A stretch of DNA of 64,000 bases from Ruminococcaceae bacterium UBA7127 (GCA_002493005.1 DKXL01000003.1:1779-65778), one strand, 5' to 3'. Shown: positions 6,777 to 16,066, counted from the first letter of the stretch. Made by a program: numbers and translations. Notes: generated by a model from the letters alone, not told the origin.

Positions 6777-8438
6777 TTAATCCTCGTCTATTATGCGTTC
6801 ACTGACTTTATTTCCGTTTTCATATTCAGCAATTACAACCTGACCAAACTCGTTAAATGATAAACTTTTGCCGTTTTTTACTCCGTTTGAATACAATGAA
6901 ACATCAATAAATTCACCGTTTTGATCAAAGCGTGCACCGTAACCATCAGGAGAGTTATTGTTCCATTTTCCTGCGTGCATTGTACCGTCACTCTGACGAT
7001 AACCTACGCCGCTGCCGTGACGACTGTTTTGAGCCCAGTTACCCACATAATTAATACTTCCGTCCTTATAGTAACAAACACCAAAGCCGCTGCGCATATC
7101 ATCGGCATATTCCCCGTCATAAGATGTAAGTCCGTCCGGAGTTACTGTTCTGCCTCTTCCTACACGACAGTTGGTGCTGTCAAGGTCACCGTAATAAGTA
7201 TATCTTCCGGATTTTGTAATTATAACCGCATCACAATGAGATTCTTCACCAATTTCATATTCCGGCTCGTCATACTCAGGCTCACCGTCAGATGACGTTG
7301 CAGGATATTCCTGTAAATTATCTACAGCCTCTTCCTCTGAAACTATTGAATCATTATGAAATTGTAATTCTTCATCATATATTTTTTCTTCTGCAACTTT
7401 TGAAACATCTTCTGAATTATCTGAATCCATAGCCGTTTTTTCAATTTGTTCTGCTTCAATGTCCTTTGATGCCGTAAAATCATCATTTACTGTCTGTTCC
7501 TGTAAAGAATCCATATTAACTGTTTCAGGTTTTTCATTACTTTCAGTTGTCTCGTCAGATACAACTTCTTCATTACTTTCAGTATCTTCATCGTCTGATG
7601 TATGAAGCATAATTTCACCGAAAATATCTTTGTTTGTCTTGTGTGCTTCAGTCAAAATACGCTCGATTTTGTCGTATGCGGAATATGTCGGTTCAGGTTG
7701 TTCTTTGATTTGCTCATCATCAGACTGTTCGGTAACTTGCTCAAGATAATCAGCTGACTTAAGATCAAGCAAATTTTGCGGTGCATAAGATGAATCAAAA
7801 TGCTCAGGAGAAAAATTAAATCCCCCCTCTGATTGAACAAAAGAATCTGTCAAATCAATATCCTCAGGCTTAAAATCAGCCGAGTACCACACCATACCTA
7901 TATTTGTATAAATTAATACAGGACTGTCTTTTGTCTGCTTTTCGGACGGATAGAGCGATGATTTGCTCACAGTGCCGTCATAAGCTGTTTTTTCTATCTT
8001 AAGCACAACAATTTTATGTTCCCATGACGGATAAATTCTGCAAACGAGCTTGTTTGCAAATGCTTTATCATAATATTCCGTGCGTAACCAATTATGATTG
8101 CAATCAAAATATTGACGTTTATATATTATACCGTTTTCAGTATAGAACATTACGCAATACACGCCGCCTGTTGCACGCTTAACCGATTGATATGGGAGAT
8201 TGTTCTTTGTCATCTTCCACGAAAGCGGACTGCCGCTTTGCATACAATAGGATAAGTTGTAAACGCGACCGTCAATTTCGATTTCGGTTTTTTCACGCTG
8301 TGCTGAATTCTTTGAGTTAAAGTAGTTTGCACGCACGCCTGCAAGGGCATCGTTTTTAAAGTCTAACTTTTCAAAATCTGATACCAGAACTGAGAAGACG
8401 ATTAAACCGTCTGACAACTTTTGAGAATGTTTAAGCAT
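6777..8438 (-). CDS. MORN-repeat protein with long acidic linker
   Basis: 553 aa in three parts. Residues ~1-230 form a globular region with no family I recognise (Trp/Tyr-rich, e.g. CNHNWLRTEYY). Residues ~230-405 are very acidic and Ser/Thr-rich, likely disordered. Residues ~415-553 carry four to five MORN repeats (YDGEYADDMRSGFG, YVGNWAQNSRHGSG, HAGKWNNNSPDGYG). MORN repeats are beta-hairpin modules in scaffold or surface-associated proteins. There is no signal peptide. The start at 8438 follows AAAGGAAA with good spacing; the ATG 18 nt upstream contains that site. Role unknown. Confidence 0.8.
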   Translation of the reverse strand: MLKHSQKLSDGLIVFSVLVSDFEKLDFKNDALAGVRANYFNSKNSAQREKTEIEIDGRVYNLSYCMQSGSPLSWKMTKNNLPYQSVKRATGGVYCVMFYTENGIIYKRQYFDCNHNWLRTEYYDKAFANKLVCRIYPSWEHKIVVLKIEKTAYDGTVSKSSLYPSEKQTKDSPVLIYTNIGMVWYSADFKPEDIDLTDSFVQSEGGFNFSPEHFDSSYAPQNLLDLKSADYLEQVTEQSDDEQIKEQPEPTYSAYDKIERILTEAHKTNKDIFGEIMLHTSDDEDTESNEEVVSDETTESNEKPETVNMDSLQEQTVNDDFTASKDIEAEQIEKTAMDSDNSEDVSKVAEEKIYDEELQFHNDSIVSEEEAVDNLQEYPATSSDGEPEYDEPEYEIGEESHCDAVIITKSGRYTYYGDLDSTNCRVGRGRTVTPDGLTSYDGEYADDMRSGFGVCYYKDGSINYVGNWAQNSRHGSGVGYRQSDGTMHAGKWNNNSPDGYGARFDQNGEFIDVSLYSNGVKNGKSLSFNEFGQVVIAEYENGNKVSERIIDED

Positions 8439-8517
8439 AACTAAATTTCCTTTCATACAGTATGACGCCGCATTAAATCAAAAAATTTCCGGTCAAAGCA
8501 TTTTCTATAAGGAAAAA

Positions 8518-8544
8518 ATAGGGCGAACAACGTCCGCCCTAATA
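8518..8544 (-). terminator. intrinsic terminator after pfkA
   Basis: TAGGGCG pairs with CGCCCTA; on the minus strand this is followed by TTTTTTCC. Confidence 0.8.
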
Positions 8545-8561
8545 AATTGGTCGTAATATAA

Positions 8562-9530
8562 TCAAATAGAAATTGACATTGCAACCTTGTAGAGTTCTTC
8601 ATCAAAAACACGTTTCATATCAAGCGCTTCGTTAATGTCAAGGTCAATAATTTTACCGTTTTGCATAACGACAACCCTGTTTCCGAGATCCTGCTCAAGA
8701 AGTTCTACTGCTTTAAAGCCCATCTGACTTGCAACAACTCTGTCGCGCAATGTCGGTGAGCCGCCGCGCTGAACGTGACCGAGTACAGTTGCTCTTGTTT
8801 CAATGCCCAAACGCTGCTCAACATATTTAGCAAGATCGTTTACACCGCCGACACCCTCGGCAACAACAATAATAAAATGCTTTTTGCCTGTCTTTTGTGT
8901 GTTTACAATTCTTGCAATAACATCTCTTTCGATATTGTATTGAATTTCAGGAACAAGGATAGCTGTTGCACCGGTTGCAATACCTGTCTGCAAAGCTATA
9001 TCACCGCAACGTCTGCCCATTACTTCAACAATAGAGCAACGGTCGTGCGACTGAGCAGTATCACGAATACGGTCAACCATTTGAATTGCTGTGTTCATTG
9101 CAGTATCAAAACCTACTGTATATTCAGAGCAAGCAATATCGTTATCGATTGTGCCGGGAACACCTATACAGTTGATGCCGGCATTTGTAAGTGCACGAGC
9201 ACCCTTGAATGAACCGTCACCGCCGATTACTACTACACCGCTGATGCCGATACTGCGGCAGAAATCAGCAGCCTTTTGGATTCCTTGCGGAGTAGCAAAC
9301 TCAGCGCTTCTTGCTGTATACAGTCTTGTGCCGCCGTTGCCGATTATGTCAGACACGCTTCTGAGGTTGAGTTCTTCAACGTCACCGTTTAACAAGCCGT
9401 TGTAGCCACGATACACACCGTAAACCTTCATACCTTTGTTGATGCCTGCACGAACAACAGCTCTTACAGCCGCGTTCATACCAGGTGCGTCACCGCCGCT
9501 TGTTAATACTGCAATAGATTTCTGTGCCAT
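8562..9530 (-). CDS. pfkA: ATP-dependent 6-phosphofructokinase
   Basis: Commits fructose-6-phosphate to glycolysis by ATP-dependent phosphorylation to fructose-1,6-bisphosphate. 322 aa, the standard bacterial length. Motifs: IAVLTSGGDAPGMNAAVRA (ATP site), GGDGSFKGA, GTIDNDI and FDTAMN (substrate and catalytic Asp region), EVMGRRCGDIA and HVQRGGSPTLRDR. The start is ATG 9530 with GGAGGAA 8-9 nt upstream. Single gene with a promoter at 9578-9606 and its own terminator; pyk, a frequent partner, is not here. Confidence 0.98.
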   Translation of the reverse strand: MAQKSIAVLTSGGDAPGMNAAVRAVVRAGINKGMKVYGVYRGYNGLLNGDVEELNLRSVSDIIGNGGTRLYTARSAEFATPQGIQKAADFCRSIGISGVVVIGGDGSFKGARALTNAGINCIGVPGTIDNDIACSEYTVGFDTAMNTAIQMVDRIRDTAQSHDRCSIVEVMGRRCGDIALQTGIATGATAILVPEIQYNIERDVIARIVNTQKTGKKHFIIVVAEGVGGVNDLAKYVEQRLGIETRATVLGHVQRGGSPTLRDRVVASQMGFKAVELLEQDLGNRVVVMQNGKIIDLDINEALDMKRVFDEELYKVAMSISI

Positions 9531-9577
9531 AAAATATTCCTCCATAGGGTTATTCATTTACTTAATTATTATTTACC

Positions 9578-9606
9578 ATTATAATACAATAATCTTTTTA
9601 TTACAA
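9578..9606 (-). promoter_or_regulatory. sigma-A promoter of pfkA
   Basis: TTGTAA (9601-9606) and TATAAT (9578-9583) are separated by 17 nt and face pfkA. Confidence 0.7.
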
Positions 9607-9653
9607 GTGATTTTATCATTTTTATTTCTAATAAATTACATATTAAAATTGTC

Positions 9654-9692
9654 GTTCGCTCTTTACTGCCGTGTGTTCGCTCTTTATTGCCG
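9654..9692 (+). promoter_or_regulatory. two 18-bp direct repeats upstream of the glycosyltransferase promoter
   Basis: GTTCGCTCTTTAYTGCCG occurs at 9654-9671 and 9675-9692, one mismatch, period 21 bp (two helical turns). The second copy ends 4 nt before the -35. This is the geometry of paired regulator sites on one DNA face; the regulator is unknown. Confidence 0.55.
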
Positions 9693-9696
9693 ACAG

Positions 9697-9725
9697 TTGA
9701 CAAAAAAGTATCATTGTATTATACT
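9697..9725 (+). promoter_or_regulatory. sigma-A promoter of the GT2 gene
   Basis: TTGACA (9697-9702), 17-nt spacer, TATACT (9720-9725). The leader to the ATG at 9851 would be ~120 nt. Confidence 0.7.
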
Positions 9726-9850
9726 TTTAGATAATAATAATCAATATTCAAAGATTGACGACATTCTATAAATTTCAATATTTAATCAATATAAAGCAAT
9801 ATTATATTTTAATGATTCCAATTAATATAGTGTTGAGCACGGAGGTTTAT

Positions 9851-10795
9851 ATGACAAAATTATATCTCGCTATTCCCTGCTATAATGAAGAAGAGGTACT
9901 CAGGGATTCAGCGCAGAAGCTGCTTGATAAATATGACAATATGATGGCTCAGGGCAAAATCAGCTATGACAGCAAAATCGTGTTTATTGACGACGGCTCA
10001 AAAGACAAAACATGGAGTATTATATCTGAGCTTCATAATGAAAACAGTGTGTTTCAAGGCATTAAACTCAGCCGTAACAGAGGTCACCAAAATGCCTTAC
10101 TTTGTGGTCTTATGACACTTAAAGACAAGGCTGACGCAGTTATTTCTATTGATGCCGACCTGCAAGACGATATTAACACTTTTGATGAAATGGTTGAGAA
10201 GTACGAGCAGGGCTGTGATGTTGTGTACGGTGTGCGTTCCAAACGTGAAACCGACACCTTCTTTAAGCGCTTTACTGCTGAGGCTTTTTATAAAATCCTT
10301 AACAAGATGGGCGCTAAGGTTATTTTTAATCACGCTGACTTCAGACTTATGAGCAAACGCGCACTTGAGGCATTCTCAGAATACAAGGAAACTAACATTT
10401 TCCTTCGCGGTATGGTTCCGCTTGTCGGCTACAAATCCGACATAGTTACTTATGAGCGTTCGGAAAGACTTGCAGGTGAAAGCAAATATCCGCTCAAGAA
10501 AATGCTTGCTCTTGCGTGGGAGGGAATTACCTCACTGAGTATTCAACCGATTAGATTTATTACATGGCTGGGTGCCATTGTTTTTGCAATCAGCATTGTT
10601 ATGATTATATATTCTCTTGTAAGTTTCTTCTTGGGATATGCCAAAGACGGTTGGGCAAGCACTCTTTGCTCAATTTGGGCAATCGGCGGTTTGCAGCTGC
10701 TTGCTATAGGTATAATCGGTGAATATATCGGAAAAATCTATCTTGAAACAAAACACAGACCGAGATACATTGTTGAGGAATTTTTGGAAGACTGA
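9851..10795 (+). CDS. GT2 glycosyltransferase, GtrB/DPM1-like with two C-terminal membrane helices
   Basis: 314 aa. The N-terminal GT-A domain has the family motifs LAIPCYNEEEVL, VFIDDGSKDKTW, GIKLSRNRGHQNALLCG and SIDADLQDD (metal-binding DxD). The later RSERLAGESKYPLKKM segment and two C-terminal helices are typical of undecaprenyl-phosphate glycosyltransferases such as GtrB/YkcC. Such enzymes load a sugar onto the lipid carrier at the inner face of the membrane. The ATG at 9851 follows GGAGG. The next gene encodes a GT-C-like membrane domain that could use such a lipid-linked sugar, but a terminator separates them. Confidence 0.9.
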   Translation: MTKLYLAIPCYNEEEVLRDSAQKLLDKYDNMMAQGKISYDSKIVFIDDGSKDKTWSIISELHNENSVFQGIKLSRNRGHQNALLCGLMTLKDKADAVISIDADLQDDINTFDEMVEKYEQGCDVVYGVRSKRETDTFFKRFTAEAFYKILNKMGAKVIFNHADFRLMSKRALEAFSEYKETNIFLRGMVPLVGYKSDIVTYERSERLAGESKYPLKKMLALAWEGITSLSIQPIRFITWLGAIVFAISIVMIIYSLVSFFLGYAKDGWASTLCSIWAIGGLQLLAIGIIGEYIGKIYLETKHRPRYIVEEFLED

Positions 10796-10899
10796 TAAGC
10801 AAAAATATTTCAACTATTCTTAATTCTGTGATGATTATTTAGATATTCCAAAGCGTAAATTTGTTGCAAAAATCAAATAAAACTGACAAATATTATCTT

Positions 10900-10938
10900 A
10901 AAAGTTCGACAACCTACAGATTGTCGAACTTTTATTTT
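10900..10938 (+). terminator. intrinsic terminator after the GT2 gene
   Basis: AAAAGTTCGACAA pairs perfectly with TTGTCGAACTTTT across 8 nt, then ATTTTTT. Confidence 0.9.
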
Positions 10939-10955
10939 TTATTGCTTTGTTGTAG

Positions 10956-10984
10956 TTGAAAAAAGACGTGAAATATGTTATATT
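10956..10984 (+). promoter_or_regulatory. sigma-A promoter of the acyltransferase/GT-C fusion
   Basis: TTGAAA (10956-10961), 17-nt spacer, TATATT (10979-10984), giving a ~150-nt leader. Confidence 0.55.
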
Positions 10985-11137
10985 TATATGTAGAGTCAAA
11001 ATTTATTTTGCAACTTATATCATATGCTGACAATGTGTAATAAACAAATACTTTTTGTCAAGTTTGTTTTCAATTTTTTTGACATACTTAACTAATCAGC
11101 ACCTGTAAATTGCAAATAAAACGGAAAGGATTTTATT

Positions 11138-13993
11138 ATGGACACTGAAAAATTAAAATCCAGGGACACCTCGTTAGATATCATAAGAATTATTGCTGCA
11201 TTTACGGTTTTATCGGTTCATTTCTTTTTGCACAACGGCTTTTACAGTCAGACTGTTGAGGGAATACCGATGTATATTGCGTGCCTTATGCGCACTCTGT
11301 TCTCCGTATGCGTTCCACTTTTTATGATTTTGACGGGTTATCTGATGAGTCGAAAAACATTAAGCCGCAAATATTACTCCGGAATTATCAAAACTTTGGT
11401 GGTGTTTGTGTTAGCAACCATCGCCTGTATGATTTTTAAGCATTACATTGATGGTGAACAGCTTGGATTTAAGGAGCTGTTATTTAGCACGCTTGACTTT
11501 ACGGGAGCAAACTATTCGTGGTACATAGAAATGTACATCGGATTGTTTTTAATAGCACCGTTTTTGAACCTTGCATATTCAAAGCTGAAATCTAAAAGGC
11601 AAAAACAGGTTTTGGTGCTGACAATGGTTGCCATCACCATATTGCCGTCGTTTTTTAACATTTATAACTTTGAATCGGCTCAGTGGTGGACTTCTCCGAC
11701 TGCTTCAGATACATTTCAAAAGCTGTTCCCAAGCTGGTGGGCGGGATTTTATCCGGTAGCTTATTACTTTACAGGTTGCTATCTGAGAGAATATAAGCTA
11801 AAAATCAAAACTCCTACCCTGCTTGCTTTGTTTGCATTTTCACTGATTATTTTCGGTACTTTTAACTATTTTAGAAGCTACGGCACAACATTTAAATCGG
11901 GCAGTTACATTTTTTGGTATGGTTTTGAGCCTTACATTCTTTCTGTATTTTTGTTTATGCTGTTAAAGCGCATTAATACAGAGAGTTTTTCAACAGGCGC
12001 TAAGATTGCGTTGTGGAAAATCAGCGATCTTGCGCTTGGCATTTACCTTATTTCATTCATCTTTGACCGCGTTGTATATCATCAACTCTGTGAAGTAATC
12101 CCTGTGATGACCGACAGAATCATTTGGTATTTCGCTACTGTTCCGCTTGTGTTTGTTTTATCTGCACTTGCTTCTGCCGTAATGAACATTATTGCAAAGT
12201 ATTTGATTATTGCAATCAAGAAGTTTGCCGACTTCATTAAGTCAATCAGAGAAAGCGAAGACAAAGAAAAATGGCGTGATATAACATTTGTATTGATGAT
12301 GGCAGGCGCAATTTTGTTTGCGTTTTGGAAGTGTGCGTTTGGATTTGGCGGAGATGATGAGGCGTTTTATCTAACCGTTCCTCATAGGCTGACTCTCGGC
12401 GATTCGTTCCTTGTTGATGAGTGGCATCTATCTCAACTTTCGGGGTTTTTGACGCTTCCGTTTGTATGGCTTTACACAACTATTATGCAAACGACAGAAG
12501 GCATTATGCTTGCCGCAAGGATTTTGTACATCATATTCCACGCCGCAATCACCTGTGTTATTTATTCAAGGCTGAGAAAATACGGCTACATTACCGTTAT
12601 AGGATGCGTACTGTACTTTTTGTTCACTCCGTATAACATTATGGCAATGAGCTACAATACAATGGGATTGGATCTCATTGCGCTGACAGGTGTGCTTATG
12701 GGCACCGCCTCGTATAAAACAAAAAAGGCACCGCTCATCATCAGCGGTGTTGCCTTTGCCGGCGCAGTTCTTTGCTGTCCGTATCTTGCGGCCGCATATG
12801 TTTTGTATATAGTTTGTGTGATTGCTCACAGCTTTATTAAAAAGACTAAATTCAACAAAAATGTTTTTGCGACTGAGCTTTTTGCAGGGAAAACATTTTT
12901 ATGGTTTTCAGTAGGTGTTGCAGGACTTGCTGTAATATTCATCGCTTTTGCACTGTCCAGAGCAAATATCAGCGATATTACTACCGGACTTCCCTATCTT
13001 TTGAATGACCCTGACCATCCGCAGATGGACTTTTTGGCAAAGATGAAGCTCTACTTTACGACCATTTGGAATGCTCACAGCCACTTTAAATATGCAATTA
13101 TTTGCTACCTTGCAATGATTGCGGTTATGATTGCAGATTACAAAAGAAAAAGCCACCGTTCGGTATATCTTATTATAACTTCTGCGATTGTAATTATAAG
13201 CCTTGTTATGTACGTTCCCACAATGACCACAATGCACTACAATCATATTATGTTCCCTATGATTATGGTGGGTATCACGTCGTATATTCTGATTGATAAT
13301 AAGCCAAGAGAATTATTTGCAAGTCTGTTTGCACTTGGTATTTTGTATTCAATATCACTTTGTTTCTCGTCAAATCAATATTTTTATGTTACTGCTATGG
13401 CGGTATCGGCAACAAATATCGCAAGCTTTGTGTTCCTGTCGGTACTGATTAGGGAAATGCGCACAACAGCCGATAATCTTGATTATTGGGTGATTTGCAA
13501 GTATGCAAGCTTTGTCTGCGTAGCATTTATGATTGTTTTGCAGGGTGCTTTTCAAATTACAGTAAAAGCAAATCACTGTTTTTGGGACGAACAAACATCA
13601 AGACTCACAACTCAGATTAATGAAGGCCCTGCAAAAGGACTCATTACAACCGCAAATAACGCCCAAACATATAGTGAAATCTATAATGATCTTAAATATT
13701 ATTCAGGTAAACAAAGGGCAAATATCTTATCGCTTACATCTAAAACCTGGACTTATTTAGCACTTAATGATTATCCTTACGGTACGCTTTCTGCGTGGAT
13801 TAATGGTGAAAAACCTGAAAATATCCCTCGACTTTATGATTACTATATGTTAAATCCGGACAAAGAACCATACTATATTTATATTCCTAAAAACTCACAA
13901 TGGGATTTTACAAATATTTATACGGACGCAACAAATTACGGATATATTATTGATGAAAATAATGTGTCTTATAAGCTTCATAAAGCGAGATAA
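11138..13993 (+). CDS. fusion of acyltransferase-3 and GT-C-like glycosyltransferase
   Basis: 951 aa, almost entirely membrane. Residues ~8-345 form an acyltransferase family 3 domain (RDTSLDIIRIIAAFTVLSVH with the catalytic-type His, then FMILTGYLMSRK, ANYSWYIEMYIGLFLIAP). These enzymes acetylate or succinylate surface polysaccharides. After a charged linker (~365-380) a second polytopic domain starts. Its first outside loop has GGDDEAFYLTVPHRLTLGD (~403), the acidic pair and layout of lipid-carrier-dependent GT-C glycosyltransferases. About ten more helices and a soluble tail (~820-951) follow. Reading is continuous with no frameshift. RBS GGAAAGGA. One polypeptide may add a sugar outside the cell and acylate the product; this is inferred from architecture, and substrates are unknown. 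Confidence 0.8.
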   Translation: MDTEKLKSRDTSLDIIRIIAAFTVLSVHFFLHNGFYSQTVEGIPMYIACLMRTLFSVCVPLFMILTGYLMSRKTLSRKYYSGIIKTLVVFVLATIACMIFKHYIDGEQLGFKELLFSTLDFTGANYSWYIEMYIGLFLIAPFLNLAYSKLKSKRQKQVLVLTMVAITILPSFFNIYNFESAQWWTSPTASDTFQKLFPSWWAGFYPVAYYFTGCYLREYKLKIKTPTLLALFAFSLIIFGTFNYFRSYGTTFKSGSYIFWYGFEPYILSVFLFMLLKRINTESFSTGAKIALWKISDLALGIYLISFIFDRVVYHQLCEVIPVMTDRIIWYFATVPLVFVLSALASAVMNIIAKYLIIAIKKFADFIKSIRESEDKEKWRDITFVLMMAGAILFAFWKCAFGFGGDDEAFYLTVPHRLTLGDSFLVDEWHLSQLSGFLTLPFVWLYTTIMQTTEGIMLAARILYIIFHAAITCVIYSRLRKYGYITVIGCVLYFLFTPYNIMAMSYNTMGLDLIALTGVLMGTASYKTKKAPLIISGVAFAGAVLCCPYLAAAYVLYIVCVIAHSFIKKTKFNKNVFATELFAGKTFLWFSVGVAGLAVIFIAFALSRANISDITTGLPYLLNDPDHPQMDFLAKMKLYFTTIWNAHSHFKYAIICYLAMIAVMIADYKRKSHRSVYLIITSAIVIISLVMYVPTMTTMHYNHIMFPMIMVGITSYILIDNKPRELFASLFALGILYSISLCFSSNQYFYVTAMAVSATNIASFVFLSVLIREMRTTADNLDYWVICKYASFVCVAFMIVLQGAFQITVKANHCFWDEQTSRLTTQINEGPAKGLITTANNAQTYSEIYNDLKYYSGKQRANILSLTSKTWTYLALNDYPYGTLSAWINGEKPENIPRLYDYYMLNPDKEPYYIYIPKNSQWDFTNIYTDATNYGYIIDENNVSYKLHKAR

Positions 13994-14012
13994 AAACATC
14001 ACAACTTTGCTC

Positions 14013-14036
14013 ACAAAATGTAACGTTACATTTTGT
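14013..14036. repeat. perfect 24-bp palindrome after the fusion gene
   Basis: The palindrome is centred on ACGT, with half-site ACAAAATGTAAC. It could be a hairpin of the transcript end or a protein-binding site. A separate terminator-like hairpin lies 40 nt further on. Confidence 0.6.
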
Positions 14037-14077
14037 CCAATCCGGACAGAGTGTTGAGAACTGCTTTATTATGCAAT

Positions 14078-14130
14078 AATACTGCATAGCGATTTGGTAA
14101 TTTGACCAAGCAGCTATGCAGTATTTTATT
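14078..14130 (+). terminator. terminator-like hairpin after the fusion gene
   Basis: AATACTGCATAGC (14078-14090) pairs with GCTATGCAGTATT (14113-14125), with an inner TTGGT/ACCAA pairing, then TTATTCTATTT. Confidence 0.7.
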
Positions 14131-14172
14131 CTATTTGCACATAAATTAAGAATTATCACCGCTATATTTTAC

Positions 14173-14201
14173 TTGTAATTTTAGCCAATTTGTGATATAT
14201 T
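14173..14201 (+). promoter_or_regulatory. sigma-A promoter of the phosphoglucomutase gene
   Basis: TTGTAA (14173-14178), 17 nt, TATATT (14196-14201). A 9-bp hairpin (GATAGGCGA/TCGCTTATC, one G-U) at about 14208-14229 lies at the start of the transcript. Confidence 0.55.
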
Positions 14202-14279
14202 AATTGGGATAGGCGAAATATCGCTTATCAAAAATAATAGAATTTAGTAAATTTAAAATTACGGCTGGAGGTAATTTTT

Positions 14280-16001
14280 TTGGATACAATGCAGACATAT
14301 AACGAATGGTTGTCAAAAGCAACGGAAGATAATGACCTTATTGCTGAACTCAACAGCATCAAGGGCAATGAAGATGAAATCCACGATCGTTTTTATACTT
14401 CCCTAAGTTTTGGTACAGCAGGTCTCAGAGGTATTATCGGTGCCGGCACAAACAGAATGAATATTTATGTTGTCAGACAGGCAACTCAGGGACTTGCAAA
14501 CTATGTTCTGTCAAAATACGGAAAAGGCTCGGTGGCTATCTCTCACGACAGCAGAATAAAAGCAGATTTGTTTATGATTGAGGCTGCACGAGTTTTAGCG
14601 GCTAACGGCATTAAGGTTTACATCACCTCTGAGCTTCAGCCGACTCCCGTACTTTCTTATCTTGTTCGTCACTTTAAATGTCAGGCAGGAATTATGGTAA
14701 CAGCAAGTCATAATCCTGCTGCATACAATGGCTACAAAGCATACGGAGAAGACGGATGTCAGATGACCGACGCTGCGGCAAACGCAGTATATAATGAAAT
14801 TTGCAAGCTTGATATGTTTAGTGATGTTAAGATTGCTGACTTTGACAAAGCCGTAAAAGACGGTTTAATTGAATATGTAGACGAGAGCGTGTATGATGAG
14901 TATCTTGAAAAGGTTTTAGAACAGCAGGTTAATCCGGGAATCTGTAAAGATGCTAATCTTAAGGTTGTATACACTCCTCTTAACGGCACAGGCAACAAGC
15001 TTGTAAGAAAAGTTCTGTCTAAGATTGGTGTAAATGATGTTGTTATTGTTCCCGAGCAGGAAATGCCTGACGGAAACTTTACTACCTGTCCCTACCCTAA
15101 CCCTGAGATTGTTGAAGCTTTGGCAAAAGGACTTGAGCTTTGCGAAAAGGAACAGCCAGATTTGCTTCTTGCAACCGATCCTGATGCCGATCGCGTAGGC
15201 ATTGCTGTTAAGGACTATGACGGTAGTTACAGGCTTATCTCGGGAAACGAAAACGGTGTTATGCTCACCAACTATATTCTTTCCTGCAAGAAAGCAAGCG
15301 GTAAACTTCCGCAAAAGCCTGTTGTAGTTAAAACTATCGTAACTACAAAACTTATTAACAAGCTCTGTGAAAAATATGGCTGTGAACTCAAAAACGTTTT
15401 GACAGGATTTAAGTACATCGGTGAGATTATCCTCAATCTTGAAAAGAATCACGAGGAAGACCGTTATTTGTTCGGTTTTGAAGAAAGCTATGGTTACCTG
15501 TCAGGCACATATGTAAGAGATAAGGACGCTGTTGTTGCTTCTATGCTTGTATGTGAGATGGCAGCATTTTACAAAAAGCAGGGCAAGTCACTTGCTCAGG
15601 TAATTGACGGTCTTTATGAAGAATTCGGATATTATCTTAACAACACCTATTCTTTTGAATTTAGCGGTGCAGCAGGTATGCAAAAGATGGCTGATATTAT
15701 GGCAGGAGTTCGTGAGAACAGACCAAAATCGGTTGCAGGCTACGATGTTGTAAGGGTTTGCGACTATCAGTTGAGTGTTGACCAAGACATTACCACAGGA
15801 ACCGAAGCGGTAATCGATCTTCCTAAGTCAAATGTAATTTCTCTTAATCTAAAAGGAGATAATGCAGTTATTATTCGTCCAAGCGGCACAGAGCCAAAGA
15901 TTAAGCTTTATGTTACAGCCGTTGGCAAAGATAAAGCCAATGCTCAGCAGATTTGTGATAAACTTGTAGCTGATGCAAAGAAAATTCTTGGAATTAACTA
16001 A
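14280..16001 (+). CDS. phosphoglucomutase / phosphomannomutase family (PgcA-like)
   Basis: 573 aa of the alpha-D-phosphohexomutase superfamily, which interconverts sugar 1- and 6-phosphates through a phosphoserine. Motifs in order: FGTAGLRGIIGAG, TASHNPAAYNGYKAYGEDG (active Ser ~143), ATDPDADRVGIAV (metal site ~301), FGFEESYGYL (sugar binding) and IIRPSGTEPKIKLY (phosphate binding, ~531). Length and motifs fit PgcA/YhxB-type enzymes that supply glucose-1-phosphate for surface glycans, in keeping with the neighbouring genes. The start is TTG 14280, 8 nt after GGAGG; the ATG at 14289 is 17 nt away. Confidence 0.95.
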   Translation: MDTMQTYNEWLSKATEDNDLIAELNSIKGNEDEIHDRFYTSLSFGTAGLRGIIGAGTNRMNIYVVRQATQGLANYVLSKYGKGSVAISHDSRIKADLFMIEAARVLAANGIKVYITSELQPTPVLSYLVRHFKCQAGIMVTASHNPAAYNGYKAYGEDGCQMTDAAANAVYNEICKLDMFSDVKIADFDKAVKDGLIEYVDESVYDEYLEKVLEQQVNPGICKDANLKVVYTPLNGTGNKLVRKVLSKIGVNDVVIVPEQEMPDGNFTTCPYPNPEIVEALAKGLELCEKEQPDLLLATDPDADRVGIAVKDYDGSYRLISGNENGVMLTNYILSCKKASGKLPQKPVVVKTIVTTKLINKLCEKYGCELKNVLTGFKYIGEIILNLEKNHEEDRYLFGFEESYGYLSGTYVRDKDAVVASMLVCEMAAFYKKQGKSLAQVIDGLYEEFGYYLNNTYSFEFSGAAGMQKMADIMAGVRENRPKSVAGYDVVRVCDYQLSVDQDITTGTEAVIDLPKSNVISLNLKGDNAVIIRPSGTEPKIKLYVTAVGKDKANAQQICDKLVADAKKILGIN

Positions 16002-16025
16002 TAGTTTAACTTAATAAAATGTTTT

Positions 16026-16066
16026 AGGGAAGACACTTTATAGATAAGCGGTCTTCCCTTTTCTTT
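16026..16066 (+). terminator. intrinsic terminator after phosphoglucomutase
   Basis: AGGGAAGAC (16026-16034) pairs with GTCTTCCCT (16051-16059), then TTTCTTT. Confidence 0.85.

Larger units (their letters stand above)
10796..11137. other. 342-bp intergenic region between GT2 and the fusion gene
   Basis: It holds the terminator at 10900-10933 and a promoter for the downstream gene at 10956-10984. The rest is AT-rich with no ORF or repeat I can support. Confidence 0.7.

Noticed and set aside
8457..8475. TGACGCCGC near the MORN gene start as a further repeat copy
   Set aside because: Only 9-10 bases match and the other blocks of the element are missing.
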